Shown: in pieces, positions 1 through 9,019 of the stretch
How positions within the stretch are numbered: position 1 is the stretch's first letter
Layout of the letters: the number at the start of each line of letters is the position of its first letter
Source: JAXMCK01 sp046349395
GTDB taxonomy: Bacteria > Pseudomonadota > Alphaproteobacteria > Geminicoccales > Geminicoccaceae
Direction: 5' to 3'
DNA length: 64,000 nucleotides
Assembly: GCA_046349395.1 (NCBI GenBank)
Contig: JAXMCK010000006.1
Span: forward strand, 558,001-622,000
Notes under the pieces: generated by a model
The model's input: only the letters and a program-made list of their open reading frames with translations
Database searches by the model: none
What the model was told of the DNA's origin: nothing
Made by a program: the position numbers and the translations under genes

Positions 1-645
1 CAGGTCGAGGAGGCGGCGCATGCTGCGCAGATAGTCGGCGGCGTCGGAGTGGACGAGATCCTCGATCAGCGGGCCGTCATAGACGATGTCGCCCGAGAAC
101 AGGATGCCGGTGGCATGCTCGAAAAGGGCGATGCCGCCCGGGCTGTGGCCCGGTGTGTGGACGACCTCGAGCCGCCGGTCGCCGAGATCCAGCACGTCGC
201 CGTCCTCGATCAGCCGCGTCGCCGGTGCCGCCCGCACCCGATACTCGGTCGAGGCGTAGGGCTGCGGCGGCAGGGCTGTGAAGATCGCGTCCGTGACATA
301 GTCCTCGATCAGCACGCTCGCCCGGGTGGGTGCCGCCATGTACTCTGCCTCGGCCGGGTGGATCAGGCGCTCCTCGAACTCGTGATGGGCGCCGATATGG
401 TCGAAGTGGCTGTGGCTCGCGACGGCCAGCAGCGGCTTCTCGGTCAGGAGCGGGATGCGCTCGCGCAGCGGCACCACACCCATGCCGCTGTCGACCAGCA
501 GGTCACGGTCGCGTCCGCGCAGGTGCCAGATGTTGCAGCGGTAGAACTCGACGATGTGCGGCTCGAAGATCCAGGTCACGCCGTCGTCGAGCCGCCGCGT
601 CTCGTACCATTCCTCGGGTGCCGCCCGCCGCATCGCCGCGTCCAT
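1..645 (-). CDS. MBL-fold metallo-hydrolase (3' end cut by window edge)
   Basis: Read on the minus strand from the ATG at 645; the C-terminus lies outside the window, leaving 215 codons. The metallo-beta-lactamase signature is clear: SHSHFDHIGAHHEF (HxHxDH zinc motif) near residue 80, then HTPGHSPGG and a later LFSGDIVYDG aspartate. This supports a cytoplasmic zinc hydrolase of the broad glyoxalase-II/lactonase-like superfamily; the substrate cannot be read from the sequence. There is no signal peptide. It lies 18 bp downstream of the large TPR-like gene on the same strand, so the two are probably co-transcribed. Family assignment is solid; specific function is unknown. Confidence 0.85.
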   Translation of the reverse strand, partial: MDAAMRRAAPEEWYETRRLDDGVTWIFEPHIVEFYRCNIWHLRGRDRDLLVDSGMGVVPLRERIPLLTEKPLLAVASHSHFDHIGAHHEFEERLIHPAEAEYMAAPTRASVLIEDYVTDAIFTALPPQPYASTEYRVRAAPATRLIEDGDVLDLGDRRLEVVHTPGHSPGGIALFEHATGILFSGDIVYDGPLIEDLVHSDAADYLRSMRRLLDL

Positions 646-663
646 CCTCGACCGTTCCCCGGG

Positions 664-3291
664 TCACGGGATCTGCACCGCCGCCAGGTTCGCCTGCATG
701 GTCTTCAGATAGTCGCCGAAGCTCGCCAGGGCGGCTGCATCGGCGGCGATCCCGGGCGGCGGAGCCGTGACGAGGGCCAGATGCGCCTGCTCCGCCGGCG
801 AGGCAAGCCGGTCGCGGTACTGCTCCGCAAGTGCCGGGTCCGGACGTCCCTGCGCGGCGCGGGCGGCGGCCAACAGGATCACCTGCCGTCCCTGCTCGGG
901 CGACAGCGGACCGGTGGGCGGGAGGGCGTTCACCGCTGCGGCGGCTTCGCGTTCCAGGCTCACCCAATCGCCGGACCGACCGGCCTCCATCGGGCGCGAC
1001 CCCGCAGGTGCCGGTGCGAGGCGATCCGCCAGATCGTCGTGACCATCGCGCCGGAGTCGCTGCGCCAGGGCCGCGACGGTACCCGGACGTCCGGGATCGT
1101 CGCGCAGCAGATCGGCGAAATGGGCATAGAGCGCAAAGGCGGCGATCGCCGGCACCTCGGGGATCGAGGTCCCTCGCACCGCGTCGGTCAAGGTCTGGCG
1201 GGAGCGGGCGGCGAGATCGTCACGGAGGGCTTCGCGCGTCGTCCGGGTCGACGCTTGGTCCCAGGTGGCGAGCGCCGCCTCGATCTCGCCGGTCGTCGCC
1301 TGGAGCTCGCCCAGGCGCTCCAGCATCGACGACTCCCAGGGATGGCCGCGCCAGGTGAGCCGCTGCTCCTTCAGGCGGCCGAGGGCGGCCGAGGGCTCGA
1401 GCCGACCGGCATCGAGCGCGATCGTGGTCTCGAGGAAGCGGGCCGCCACCGCCGCATCGAGCGCGTCGCCGCCCCGAACGCCCGCCAGAGCGCCCAGGGC
1501 CGCATCGGTCCGGCCCTCGCGCGCCAGCAGCTGGCCCTCGATGACCTTCATGCGTGCTGTCTCCAGTGGCGTCAGCTGCTCGCCGCGAACCTGGTCGAGG
1601 GCGGTCAGTCCCTGGTTCGTGGAACCCGTCTCCCAAGCCACCTGGGCCACGAGCGGCGCCAACCGCCGGCGCAGCGGAGCGGGGTAGGAGCGGAGCACGC
1701 CCGGTGCCCGCCCGAGCTGGGCGGCGGCATCGGCCCACCGCTCGCCGGCGGCCGCCAGAACGCCCCGCCAGAGGGCCACTTCCGGATCACCGTCGAAGGC
1801 GGATCGCCCGAGACGCGTCGCCGCCGATTCCCGACGGTCGAGGAGCACCTCCGCCGCCCCCAACAACGAATCGCGCACGTCCTGCACCGCCTGAGGTGCC
1901 GCGGATTTGTCGGCCGCCGAGATGCCCGCCAGCGTCGTCACCGCCTCGGGTGCCAGCGCGTCGGCCAGATAGAGGCGGCCGAGGTCGAGCAGCTTGCCGG
2001 CACGGCCACCCGCTGGCGCCGACGCCAGCTCGGCCTCGAGCCTCGCACGTGCGTCGCGGCGGTCGGCGGGTGTCGCCGCGGCCAGACCGGCTAGGCCCAT
2101 GGACGAGCCGGGGCGAGCCGCCGATCCCGCCTCGCCAACGGGCATGTCGCTGGCGAGGTTGAGGCCGCTGGACCGCGTGAGGCGGATGTTGCCGGCTTCC
2201 GCACTGGCACGGACAGCACCGCCGCGCGACCGCCAGACGGCACCCTGCAGGCTCGGCAGGAACTCGAGGTCGACGAAGCTTCGTGCGTCGGGCACGCCCG
2301 TGTCGGGTTCCAACGATGCCGCCAGGCCGAGCCGGTCGCCCACGACGGGATCGGTCACCTCGAAGGCCGGCCCCGAATTGGTGATGAGGAGGCTCTCCTG
2401 GGCGCCGTCGCGGCGGATCGTGACGGCGGACGGTGCTTGATCCTGCCGCCCGAGGCGGACGCGCCAGACGGCCCCCTCGCGATCCACCCTTACGCCGCCG
2501 GCCAGGGCCGGGCCGCGGAAGCGGAGGACCGGGAAGGGTGACTCCACAGGATCAGCGAGACGCTCGATGCCGGCCGGCAAAGTCAGCTCCGGTACGTTCT
2601 CATTCGTGGCAATAGCGAGCCAGAGGACATCCGCCCGGACGAACGCGACCGCCGGAGCGATCTTCTGCAGGGCGACCTCGATGCTGGCAGTTGTCGGCGC
2701 CGCCGCTTCGGGTTCAGGAGGTGGCGCCTGCTCCACCACCGCCGTCGGCTCGGGCTTCGGCATCGGCACGGGTGGTGCGGCCGGCGGCAGCTTCTTCCGT
2801 CGCGGCGGGACGGCGGGCTCGGGGCCGGCAGCGGGCTCGATATTCGCCGAGTCGGCATGGGCAGAGGCCTCCCCCGACAGGAAATCGAACGCAGCAACCA
2901 AGCCGGCCGATCTCGCATCACGGATCTCGATCCCGGGCTTCGCCCTGATCACCACTTTCCCACCGTCGCATTCAGCCGTCGCGACGGTCCGCATCACACG
3001 GATCCGCGCACACGCCTTGGCACTCAAGGAGCCGACGGCCTCCAGCATGTGAGGCGAGGTGCCGTTCTGCACGGCATAGCGCAGAAAACTGCCGCTTCGG
3101 ATTTCGAGGCGCTGACCGCCAGGGAAGGCGCTCTTGCCGAGCTCGACGGTCAACTCGCCTGCAAGGGCCTGGAGCGCGTGCAACATCGCGAGGCAAACAA
3201 GCACCAGTCGGAGCGGCCAACGCGCTCTCAACCGGCCGGCGACGATCCAGCTACACCTCGGCAGGGCCCACATCGAGCGTCCCGGGGGCAT
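664..3291 (-). CDS. Large secreted TPR-like protein of unknown function
   Basis: 875 residues. The N-terminus carries a basic stretch and a hydrophobic core (about residues 25-45, ending ALAG), so it is probably exported. A proline-rich linker lies at about residues 155-200. The C-terminal half is alanine-rich helix with degenerate tetratricopeptide-like helical pairs (for example around GKLLDLGRLYLADAL and ALWRGVLAAAGERW). No catalytic motif was recognised. Methionines at residues 7 and 36 are alternative starts; the longest version is given because it keeps the full signal region. It is followed closely by an MBL-fold gene. A CtrA-like half-site lies about 40 bp upstream. Possibly an envelope or motility accessory protein, but that is inference only. 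Confidence 0.7.
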   Translation of the reverse strand: MPPGRSMWALPRCSWIVAGRLRARWPLRLVLVCLAMLHALQALAGELTVELGKSAFPGGQRLEIRSGSFLRYAVQNGTSPHMLEAVGSLSAKACARIRVMRTVATAECDGGKVVIRAKPGIEIRDARSAGLVAAFDFLSGEASAHADSANIEPAAGPEPAVPPRRKKLPPAAPPVPMPKPEPTAVVEQAPPPEPEAAAPTTASIEVALQKIAPAVAFVRADVLWLAIATNENVPELTLPAGIERLADPVESPFPVLRFRGPALAGGVRVDREGAVWRVRLGRQDQAPSAVTIRRDGAQESLLITNSGPAFEVTDPVVGDRLGLAASLEPDTGVPDARSFVDLEFLPSLQGAVWRSRGGAVRASAEAGNIRLTRSSGLNLASDMPVGEAGSAARPGSSMGLAGLAAATPADRRDARARLEAELASAPAGGRAGKLLDLGRLYLADALAPEAVTTLAGISAADKSAAPQAVQDVRDSLLGAAEVLLDRRESAATRLGRSAFDGDPEVALWRGVLAAAGERWADAAAQLGRAPGVLRSYPAPLRRRLAPLVAQVAWETGSTNQGLTALDQVRGEQLTPLETARMKVIEGQLLAREGRTDAALGALAGVRGGDALDAAVAARFLETTIALDAGRLEPSAALGRLKEQRLTWRGHPWESSMLERLGELQATTGEIEAALATWDQASTRTTREALRDDLAARSRQTLTDAVRGTSIPEVPAIAAFALYAHFADLLRDDPGRPGTVAALAQRLRRDGHDDLADRLAPAPAGSRPMEAGRSGDWVSLEREAAAAVNALPPTGPLSPEQGRQVILLAAARAAQGRPDPALAEQYRDRLASPAEQAHLALVTAPPPGIAADAAALASFGDYLKTMQANLAAVQIP

Positions 3292-3331
3292 TCTTCCGCC
3301 CGGAGCCGGACTAGCGCGAAAGGCCTAGAGA

Positions 3332-3339
3332 ATGGTTAA
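3332..3339 (-). promoter_or_regulatory. Possible CtrA half-site upstream of the TPR-like gene
   Basis: The minus strand reads TTAACCAT, the canonical half-site of the alphaproteobacterial cell-cycle regulator CtrA, about 40 bp before the start at 3291. The second half of the TTAA-N7-TTAA consensus is degenerate (CTAG). An 8-base match can occur by chance, so this is suggestive only. The rest of the roughly 250-bp gap between 3291 and the kinase gene shows nothing else. Confidence 0.3.
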
Positions 3340-3538
3340 TGCCCGTAGGCGACAGATCTGGCGTCACACCGCTTCTATGGCATCGTGAAGCCGGCACCTG
3401 GGCCAAACATGGCTCCATGTCCGACGACCCGCATTCGCCTCTCGGCCTCGACTTCCGCTTCGACCGGAAGGCGCTCGGGTCAGATCGCGATCAGGGCCAA
3501 CACTTCAACCGTCAGCAAGGCCTTCGAGACGTTTCGGG

Positions 3539-5671
3539 TCAGGACGCCCGCTTGGGGGCCTCGCCGAGCTGACCTGGGCCGATCGTCAGCTCGCAGACGA
3601 GACCCTCCTGGTTCCAGGAGAAGGCGACATCGCCCCCGAGCTGGCTGCGAACGGCGGTCTGCATCAGGGTCGAGCCGAAGCCGCGGTCGAGCGGCGGGCT
3701 CTCGATGCGCGGGCCGCCACTCTCCTGCCAGTGCAGATGCAGGCTGCTGTCCGGACTCACCTGCCAGGTCACCGCGACCCTGCCGCCCGGTGTCGACAGC
3801 GCCCCGTGCTTGGCGGCGTTGGTGACGAGCTCGTGGATCACCATGGCCAGCGGCTGCACCGCCTCGGCGCGCAGGGGGACCGGTGGGCCGGCGACCTGAA
3901 GCGCCCCCATGCCGCGGAACGCCGCGAGCTCGCCCTGCACGATAGTGCGCAGGTCGGCACCGCGCCAGCCGTTCGTGGCGAGAAGGGTATGTGCTCGCGC
4001 CAGGGCGGCGACCCGGCCTTCGACGGCCTCGGCGAAGTCCCGCTGCGTCTCGGCGCGCGACAGGCGGACGAGGCTCTGCACGACGGCCAGAGCGTTCTTC
4101 GCGCGGTGGTCGACCTCGTGCATCAGCAGGATCTGGCGCGCCTCGGCGGCCTTGCGCTCGCTGATGTCGGTGGAGACGCCGATCAGCCGGACCGCCCGCC
4201 CCTCGGCGTCTCGCAGGACGAAGCTGCGGTCGTGGAGATGGACCCAGTGCCCATCGGCATGGCGGACGCGGTACTCCCGGTCGAGATGGGTCACGGCGGG
4301 GTCTGCCAGCAGCGTGTCGTCGCGGGTCACCCGGGGCGCATCGTCCGGATGGATCCGCGCCAGCCACGACGTCTCGTCACCGTCCAGCTCGCTGTCGGCG
4401 TAGCCCAGCACGCGCTGGAGCCCGTCCGAGCGCCAGGTAGTGCCGGTGACGAGGTCGAGATCGTAGACGATGCCCTGGACGGCCGCCGTGGCGAGGCGGA
4501 AGCGGGCCTCGCTCTCGCGCAGGGCAGCCTCGCTGCGGCGGCGCTCGGTGATGTCGCGGAGCACCGCCTGGACGGCGATCCGGCCGTCGAGCTGGACGGC
4601 GGCCGAGGAGGCCTCCACCGCGACCGTCTTCCCGTCGAGGCGGCGCAGCGTCAGCTCGACCGGGCGGTTGCGCGATCCGGGGGCGCTCAAGAGCGAGGTG
4701 CGGCTGCGCGCCAGCTCCAGGCTGGCCGGATCGACCAGCGACATGGCGCTGCGGCCGATGATGTCCGACGGCTGACTGCCCCCGAACAGCTCGGCTGCCT
4801 GCTGGTTGGCCAGGATGATGACGCCGTCGCGGTGGACGTGCACGGCGTCGGGCGAGGTCTCGACGAGGGTGCGGTAGCGCTCCTCGCTCTCGCGCAGCGC
4901 CAGGTCCGTGCGGCGGCGGGCGGTGACGTCGAGGATGGTGCCGGCGGCCCGCACCGGTTGCCCCTCGGCGTCGAAGAAGACGCGGCCGGTCGCGACCACC
5001 CAGCGCTCCGTGCCGTCTTCGGCCCGGCGGATGCGGAACTCGGCCTCGTACCAGCCGCCCGAGGCCGGGTCGTAGGCGGCACGATAGGCCTCGTTGGTGC
5101 GCTCGCGGTCGTCCGGATGGATCAGCGCGGCGAACAGCTCGGGATCGGCCGGAACCGAGGAATCGAGGCCGATGACGGCGCGGAACTCGGGCGACCAGTG
5201 CCGCTCGCCGGTCGTCGCGTCGTAGGTCCAGATGCCGAGGCCGGTCGAGCGGACCGCCAGCCGCAGCTGCTCCTCGCCTTCGAGGAGCCGGGTGACGACA
5301 TGGCGGACGGTACCGGTCAGTACCACCACGATCCCGCCCGTCGTCGCGAGGAGCGCCAGGTTCGCTGCCGCGGTCCAGATCCCGGGCGTGGCGATCACCG
5401 CCGGACTGCGGACCAGCGCCCACCCGCCGACGGTGCCGATCAGGAGGGCGGCCAGACCCGGCCCGAAGCCGCCCAGCAGCCCGGCCAAAGCGAGCGCGAT
5501 GTAGAGCGTGGCGAACGGGACGAGCCCCGGTGCCACCATGCCGAGCGCGGCCCGCACCGCGAGGGCCACGAGAACGAAGGCCAGAGCGGCCCCGTAGGCC
5601 AACAGGGGTCGCCGATCGAGGAGACGGCAAAATCGCCCGAAGGTTGCGGATGCGTCGAACTCTGCCGTCAT
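3539..5671 (-). CDS. HWE-family sensor histidine kinase with three PAS domains
   Basis: 710 residues. The N-terminal ~130 residues hold several hydrophobic segments of the DUF4118/MASE kind. Three PAS/PAC modules follow (about 135-260, 262-385, 386-510), each ending in a D-I/V-(T/S)-x-R linker. The kinase domain begins with the phospho-acceptor motif EVDHRAKNALAVVQS and has the N-box IHELVTNAAKHGALS and the diagnostic W-x-E (HWQESGG) plus GFGSTLM of HWE kinases. Such kinases typically act on general stress, light or redox response regulators of the NepR/PhyR type. No response regulator lies beside it, so it is an orphan kinase here. The ligand of the PAS domains is unknown. Confidence 0.92.
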   Translation of the reverse strand: MTAEFDASATFGRFCRLLDRRPLLAYGAALAFVLVALAVRAALGMVAPGLVPFATLYIALALAGLLGGFGPGLAALLIGTVGGWALVRSPAVIATPGIWTAAANLALLATTGGIVVVLTGTVRHVVTRLLEGEEQLRLAVRSTGLGIWTYDATTGERHWSPEFRAVIGLDSSVPADPELFAALIHPDDRERTNEAYRAAYDPASGGWYEAEFRIRRAEDGTERWVVATGRVFFDAEGQPVRAAGTILDVTARRRTDLALRESEERYRTLVETSPDAVHVHRDGVIILANQQAAELFGGSQPSDIIGRSAMSLVDPASLELARSRTSLLSAPGSRNRPVELTLRRLDGKTVAVEASSAAVQLDGRIAVQAVLRDITERRRSEAALRESEARFRLATAAVQGIVYDLDLVTGTTWRSDGLQRVLGYADSELDGDETSWLARIHPDDAPRVTRDDTLLADPAVTHLDREYRVRHADGHWVHLHDRSFVLRDAEGRAVRLIGVSTDISERKAAEARQILLMHEVDHRAKNALAVVQSLVRLSRAETQRDFAEAVEGRVAALARAHTLLATNGWRGADLRTIVQGELAAFRGMGALQVAGPPVPLRAEAVQPLAMVIHELVTNAAKHGALSTPGGRVAVTWQVSPDSSLHLHWQESGGPRIESPPLDRGFGSTLMQTAVRSQLGGDVAFSWNQEGLVCELTIGPGQLGEAPKRAS

Positions 5672-5726
5672 TCTATCAGGTTAGCCGCGCAGGCCTGGAC
5701 GTGCCAAGGGGCGCGGCGGAGCGAGA

Positions 5727-6722
5727 TCAGGCGGCCAGCGGCCGTAGCTCGTTTGCGGTATCGGGCCTGCCCGAGGGGAGCGACGACGCCGGTCCTAGCG
5801 GCACGATGCCGGTCGGGTTCAGGGCCTTCACTGAATAGTAGCCGCGCTTGATGTGGCCGAGATCGACCGTCTCCGCCACTCCCGGGATCGCCAGCAGCCG
5901 GGCGAGGTAGGTCGTCAGGTTCGGGTAGTCCGCGATCCGGCACAGGTTGCACTTGAAGAGGCCGTGATAGGCGGCATCGAAACGGACCAGCGTCACGAAC
6001 AGGCGGACGTCGGTCTCGGTGAGGCGCTCGCCGTGCAGGAAGGTGCGGCCCTCAAGGCGGACTTCCAGCGCATCCAGCGTCCCGAAGACGTCGTGGAAGG
6101 CGTCCTCGTAAGCCACCTGCGTGGTGGCGAAGCCGGCTCGGTACACGCCGTTGTTGAGGCGGCGGTAGATCTCGTCGTTCAGCGCGTCGATCTCGGGCCG
6201 GAGGTCAGCCGGGTAGAGGTCGACCGTGTCGTCGGCTAGACCGGCGAAGCCGCTGTTCAGCATCCGGACGATGTCGGCCGATTCGTTGTTCACGATCGTC
6301 TGCCGCTTGCGATCCCATAGCACAGGTACCGTGGCCCGACCGGTGTAGGTCGGATCGGCTGCGGTGTAGATCTGGTGCACGTAGGTGGCACTCTCGACGC
6401 CCGTCGTATCGGCCGATGTGTCCTCACCGAGCCGCCAACCCTCGTCGGTCAGTTCAGGCTCGACAATCGAAACCGAGATCACGCCTTCGAGGCCCTTCAG
6501 CTTGCGCACGAGCAGCGTGCGGCAGGCCCAGGGGCAGATGAGAGCCGCGTGGAGATGGTAGCGGCCGGCCTCGGCCGGAAAGCCACCCTCGCCGGTGGGT
6601 CCCGGAGCCCCGTCCGGCGTGATCCAGTGGCGGAAGCTGGACGTCTGGCGGACGAAGCCGCCCTTGTCGTCCTTGGCCTGGACCGGGTGCCAGGGGGCGG
6701 TCCAGCGGCCGTTCACGAGCAT
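5727..6722 (-). CDS. yqjG: Glutathionyl-hydroquinone reductase (xi-class GST)
   Basis: 331 residues, the usual length for this class. The thioredoxin-like N-domain carries the xi-class active site CPWA with catalytic Cys63, preceded by the typical FRHWIT and RYHLHAAL segments. The C-terminal helical domain includes the conserved Tyr-rich region around NNGVYRAGFATTQ. The enzyme reduces glutathionyl-hydroquinones, releasing the hydroquinone and GSSG, in the cytoplasm. It is the last gene of a minus-strand set with a DODA-type dioxygenase and a DoxX protein, all downstream of a divergent LysR gene. This arrangement is seen for quinone or electrophile stress responses. Assignment is confident. 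Confidence 0.92.
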   Translation of the reverse strand: MLVNGRWTAPWHPVQAKDDKGGFVRQTSSFRHWITPDGAPGPTGEGGFPAEAGRYHLHAALICPWACRTLLVRKLKGLEGVISVSIVEPELTDEGWRLGEDTSADTTGVESATYVHQIYTAADPTYTGRATVPVLWDRKRQTIVNNESADIVRMLNSGFAGLADDTVDLYPADLRPEIDALNDEIYRRLNNGVYRAGFATTQVAYEDAFHDVFGTLDALEVRLEGRTFLHGERLTETDVRLFVTLVRFDAAYHGLFKCNLCRIADYPNLTTYLARLLAIPGVAETVDLGHIKRGYYSVKALNPTGIVPLGPASSLPSGRPDTANELRPLAA

Positions 6723-6743
6723 CCGCGTTCTCCCGTGGCCGCC

Positions 6744-7520
6744 TCAGTGGAAGGCGTAGACGTCCATGGCGATAATGCCGTGGGTGTGGCTCGAATGGAC
6801 CCGCTGCCCCGGCCCGTCGCCGGCGCCGAGCGCTGCGAAGAGCGGCAGGAAGTGCTCGTCGGTCGGGTGCGCCCTGGCGGCGTGCGGGGCGCGCTCACGG
6901 TAGGAGAGAAGATCGTCGGTGCGCCCGGCCTCGATCGCCGCCGTGGTCCAGTCGGCGAACTCGACGACATAGGGCTCGGGTGGGGCGTCCACGGCCTGGC
7001 CGCGGAACTCGTAGAGATTGTGGGTCAGGCTGCCCGAGCCGATGACGAGCACGCCCTCGTCGCGCAAGGGGCGGAGCACCTCGCCGATCGCAAAGTGGTG
7101 GGCCGGACCGAGATGCGGCTGGATCGAGACCTGCAGCACCGGAATGGAGGCGTCGGGATAGAGCAGGCCCAACGGCACCCAGGCGCCGTGGTCGAGCCCG
7201 CGCGTCGGCTGTAGGGCGCCGCCGAGGCCGGCGGCCTGCAAGAGACTGCCGATGCGGTGGGCCAGATCGGGCTTGCCGGGGGCGGGGTAGCGGTACTCGT
7301 AAAGGGCCCGCGGAAAGCCGGAGAAGTCGTGGATGGTCTCGGGCCTGGCCGCCGCCGTCACCTCTGCCTGCCGGGTCGCCCAGTGCGCGGAGACCATCAC
7401 GATGGCCTCCGGCCGCTCCAGCTCGCTGCCGTAGCGGGCGAGGAAGTCGCGCGCCGGACAGGGCTGGATCAGGAGCGTGGGCGCCCCGTGCGAGAGGAAC
7501 AGTGCAGGGTGGCGGGACAT
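6744..7520 (-). CDS. ygiD: DODA-type extradiol ring-opening dioxygenase (YgiD-like)
   Basis: 258 residues from the ATG at 7520 (MSRHPALFLSHGAPT), which is where the family normally starts. Class III extradiol dioxygenase/DODA residues are visible: His11 in SHGAPT, His46 in VMVSAHW, the His of DHGAWVPLGLLYPDA and a later HFLPLF. These bind the metal. E. coli YgiD opens 4,5-DOPA; the true substrate here may be another catechol. It lies 23 bp after the DoxX gene and 21 bp before yqjG, so the three form one operon. An in-frame upstream extension overlaps DoxX and is not likely to be translated. Confidence 0.88.
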   Translation of the reverse strand: MSRHPALFLSHGAPTLLIQPCPARDFLARYGSELERPEAIVMVSAHWATRQAEVTAAARPETIHDFSGFPRALYEYRYPAPGKPDLAHRIGSLLQAAGLGGALQPTRGLDHGAWVPLGLLYPDASIPVLQVSIQPHLGPAHHFAIGEVLRPLRDEGVLVIGSGSLTHNLYEFRGQAVDAPPEPYVVEFADWTTAAIEAGRTDDLLSYRERAPHAARAHPTDEHFLPLFAALGAGDGPGQRVHSSHTHGIIAMDVYAFH

Positions 7521-7543
7521 CGGCCCGAGACCTCCAGGTTCGC

Positions 7544-7981
7544 TCAGCGGGCGCCGGCCAGGGCGCGCTCGGAGCCCTTGCCCGTCAGGGCGGCGGGGTC
7601 GAGGGCATAGGCACCCGAGCCCAGCAGCGACTGCACGAGCAGCGTCATGGTCCAGAACACCGGGAATTCCCAGCCGCCGCCCTGGCTGCTGAAGACCCAG
7701 CCATTGCCCGTGTGCTGCAGGGTGGCGCCGATCATGATCGGCAGCAGCAGCAGCGAGATCCAGCGGGTCCACAGGCCCAAGATCAGGGCCAAGCCGCCGC
7801 CGAGTTCGCCGATGATCACGAGATAGGCGAAGTAGCCGGGATAGCCGATGCTCTCGAAGTACTGCACCGTGCCCGGCACGGTGAACACCAGCACCTTCAT
7901 CAGCCCGTGCGCCACGAACATCACGCCGAGGCTGATCCGCAGCAGGAAGGCGGCGAAGGCGGTGTTGCGAGTCTCGTCCAT
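7544..7981 (-). CDS. DoxX family membrane protein
   Basis: 145 residues if started at MDETRNTAFAAFLLR (7981); an in-frame ATG at 8029 would add 16 residues but has no ribosome-binding site. Four hydrophobic helices and the DoxX hallmarks (RISLGVMFVAHGLMKV, GYPGYFAYLVIIGELGGGLALILGLWTRW) are clear. DoxX/DoxD proteins sit in the inner membrane and are linked to quinone or thiosulfate redox chemistry. It is the first gene of the operon with ygiD and yqjG and faces a LysR regulator. The likely role is support of quinone detoxification. Confidence 0.88.
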   Translation of the reverse strand: MDETRNTAFAAFLLRISLGVMFVAHGLMKVLVFTVPGTVQYFESIGYPGYFAYLVIIGELGGGLALILGLWTRWISLLLLPIMIGATLQHTGNGWVFSSQGGGWEFPVFWTMTLLVQSLLGSGAYALDPAALTGKGSERALAGAR

Positions 7982-8038
7982 GTCGTCCTCGTCGTCGAAG
8001 AGGGTCCTTTGTCGCCTCGCAAGATGCATTGGCGCGGT

Positions 8039-8053
8039 CTGATTGTTAATCAG
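8039..8053. promoter_or_regulatory. LysR-type operator, palindrome with T-N11-A
   Basis: CTGATTGTTAATCAG is a perfect 6+6 inverted repeat around GTT and contains the T-N11-A core typical of LysR-family sites. It lies between the divergent DoxX operon and the LysR gene, so it is the natural site for the regulator to control both its own gene and the operon. Confidence 0.65.
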
Positions 8054-8103
8054 TGCTTCCGTCGATAGATACGTGCATCAAAGTAGATAATGAGGAAGTC
8101 GAT

Positions 8104-9015
8104 TTGGACCGCCTCACGGCGCTGACGGCCTTCGTGCGCACGGTCGAGCTGGGCAGCCAAGCCGCCGCGGCCGCGGAGTTGGGCCTATCGCGCACCATGC
8201 TCGGGCGGCATCTGCAGGCGCTGGAGCAGCGGCTCGGCATGCGGCTCATCAACCGGACGACGCGCAAGCAGAGCCTGACCGAGGCCGGGCTCGCCTTCTT
8301 CACCCGCTGCTCGGCCGCCCTCGCCGAACTTGACGCTGCCGAGCGGAGCGTGTCGTCGCTGCAGGCCGAGCCGCAGGGCCTGCTGCGCCTCAACGCACCG
8401 ATGTCGTTCGGCATGCGTCATCTGGGGGCCGCCGTGGCGGCCTATTGCGACGCCCACCCGCGTGTGCGCGTCGAGATGGTGCTGAACGACCGGCTCGTGG
8501 ACCTCGTCGAGGAGGGCTACGACGTCGCGATCCGCATCGGCCGCTTGCGGGACTCCAGCCTGATCGCCCGCTGGCTCGCACCCTGCCGGATCGTGGTCTG
8601 CGCTTCACCGCGCTATCTGGAGCGGGCGGGCCTACCGCAAACGCCGGCCGATCTGACCGGCCACAATTGCCTGCTCTACAGCTACTCCTCCGACGGCGAT
8701 CACTGGACGCTTCGCCGTGGCACGAGCGAGGAGCGGGTGAAGGTCTCGGGCAACCTCGTCGCCAACAATGGCGACGTCGCGGTGGCGGCGGCGATCGCCG
8801 GCCAGGGGATCGTGATGCAGCCGACCTTCCTCGTCGGCGACGCGCTGCGCAGTGGCGACCTCGTCCGGGTGCTGCCCGAGTACGAGGTGCCCACGCTCGA
8901 CATCCACGCCCTCTACCCGCACCCCCGCAACCTCTCGCCCAAGGTGCGGAGCTTCGTCGACTTCCTGGTGAACCGCTTCGGCGCCAGCCCCTCGTGGGAC
9001 GAGGGGCTGGGCTGA
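8104..9015 (+). CDS. LysR-family regulator of the DoxX-ygiD-yqjG operon
   Basis: 303 residues. I chose the TTG at 8104 because the protein then begins MDRLTALTAFVRTVE, as LysR proteins do, and a good Shine-Dalgarno AGGAAG ends 5 bases before it. A GTG 17 codons upstream overlaps the operator and lacks such a site. The N-terminal winged helix-turn-helix (LGLSRTMLGRHLQALEQRLGMRLINRTTRK) is followed by a substrate-binding domain starting about residue 85. It is divergent from the DoxX operon and likely responds to a quinone or electrophile. The gene ends 4 bp from the end of the convergent msrA. Confidence 0.9.
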   Translation: MDRLTALTAFVRTVELGSQAAAAAELGLSRTMLGRHLQALEQRLGMRLINRTTRKQSLTEAGLAFFTRCSAALAELDAAERSVSSLQAEPQGLLRLNAPMSFGMRHLGAAVAAYCDAHPRVRVEMVLNDRLVDLVEEGYDVAIRIGRLRDSSLIARWLAPCRIVVCASPRYLERAGLPQTPADLTGHNCLLYSYSSDGDHWTLRRGTSEERVKVSGNLVANNGDVAVAAAIAGQGIVMQPTFLVGDALRSGDLVRVLPEYEVPTLDIHALYPHPRNLSPKVRSFVDFLVNRFGASPSWDEGLG

Positions 9016-9019
9016 ATAC

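Noticed and set aside
49..2094. Long plus-strand open frame opposite the MBL and TPR-like genes
   Set aside because: Rich in Arg/Pro/His with no family match; it is the antisense of real genes in a GC-rich genome. Similar long antisense frames occur opposite 3731-5851, 12215-14302, 14590-16209 and 17710-19560 and were also dropped.
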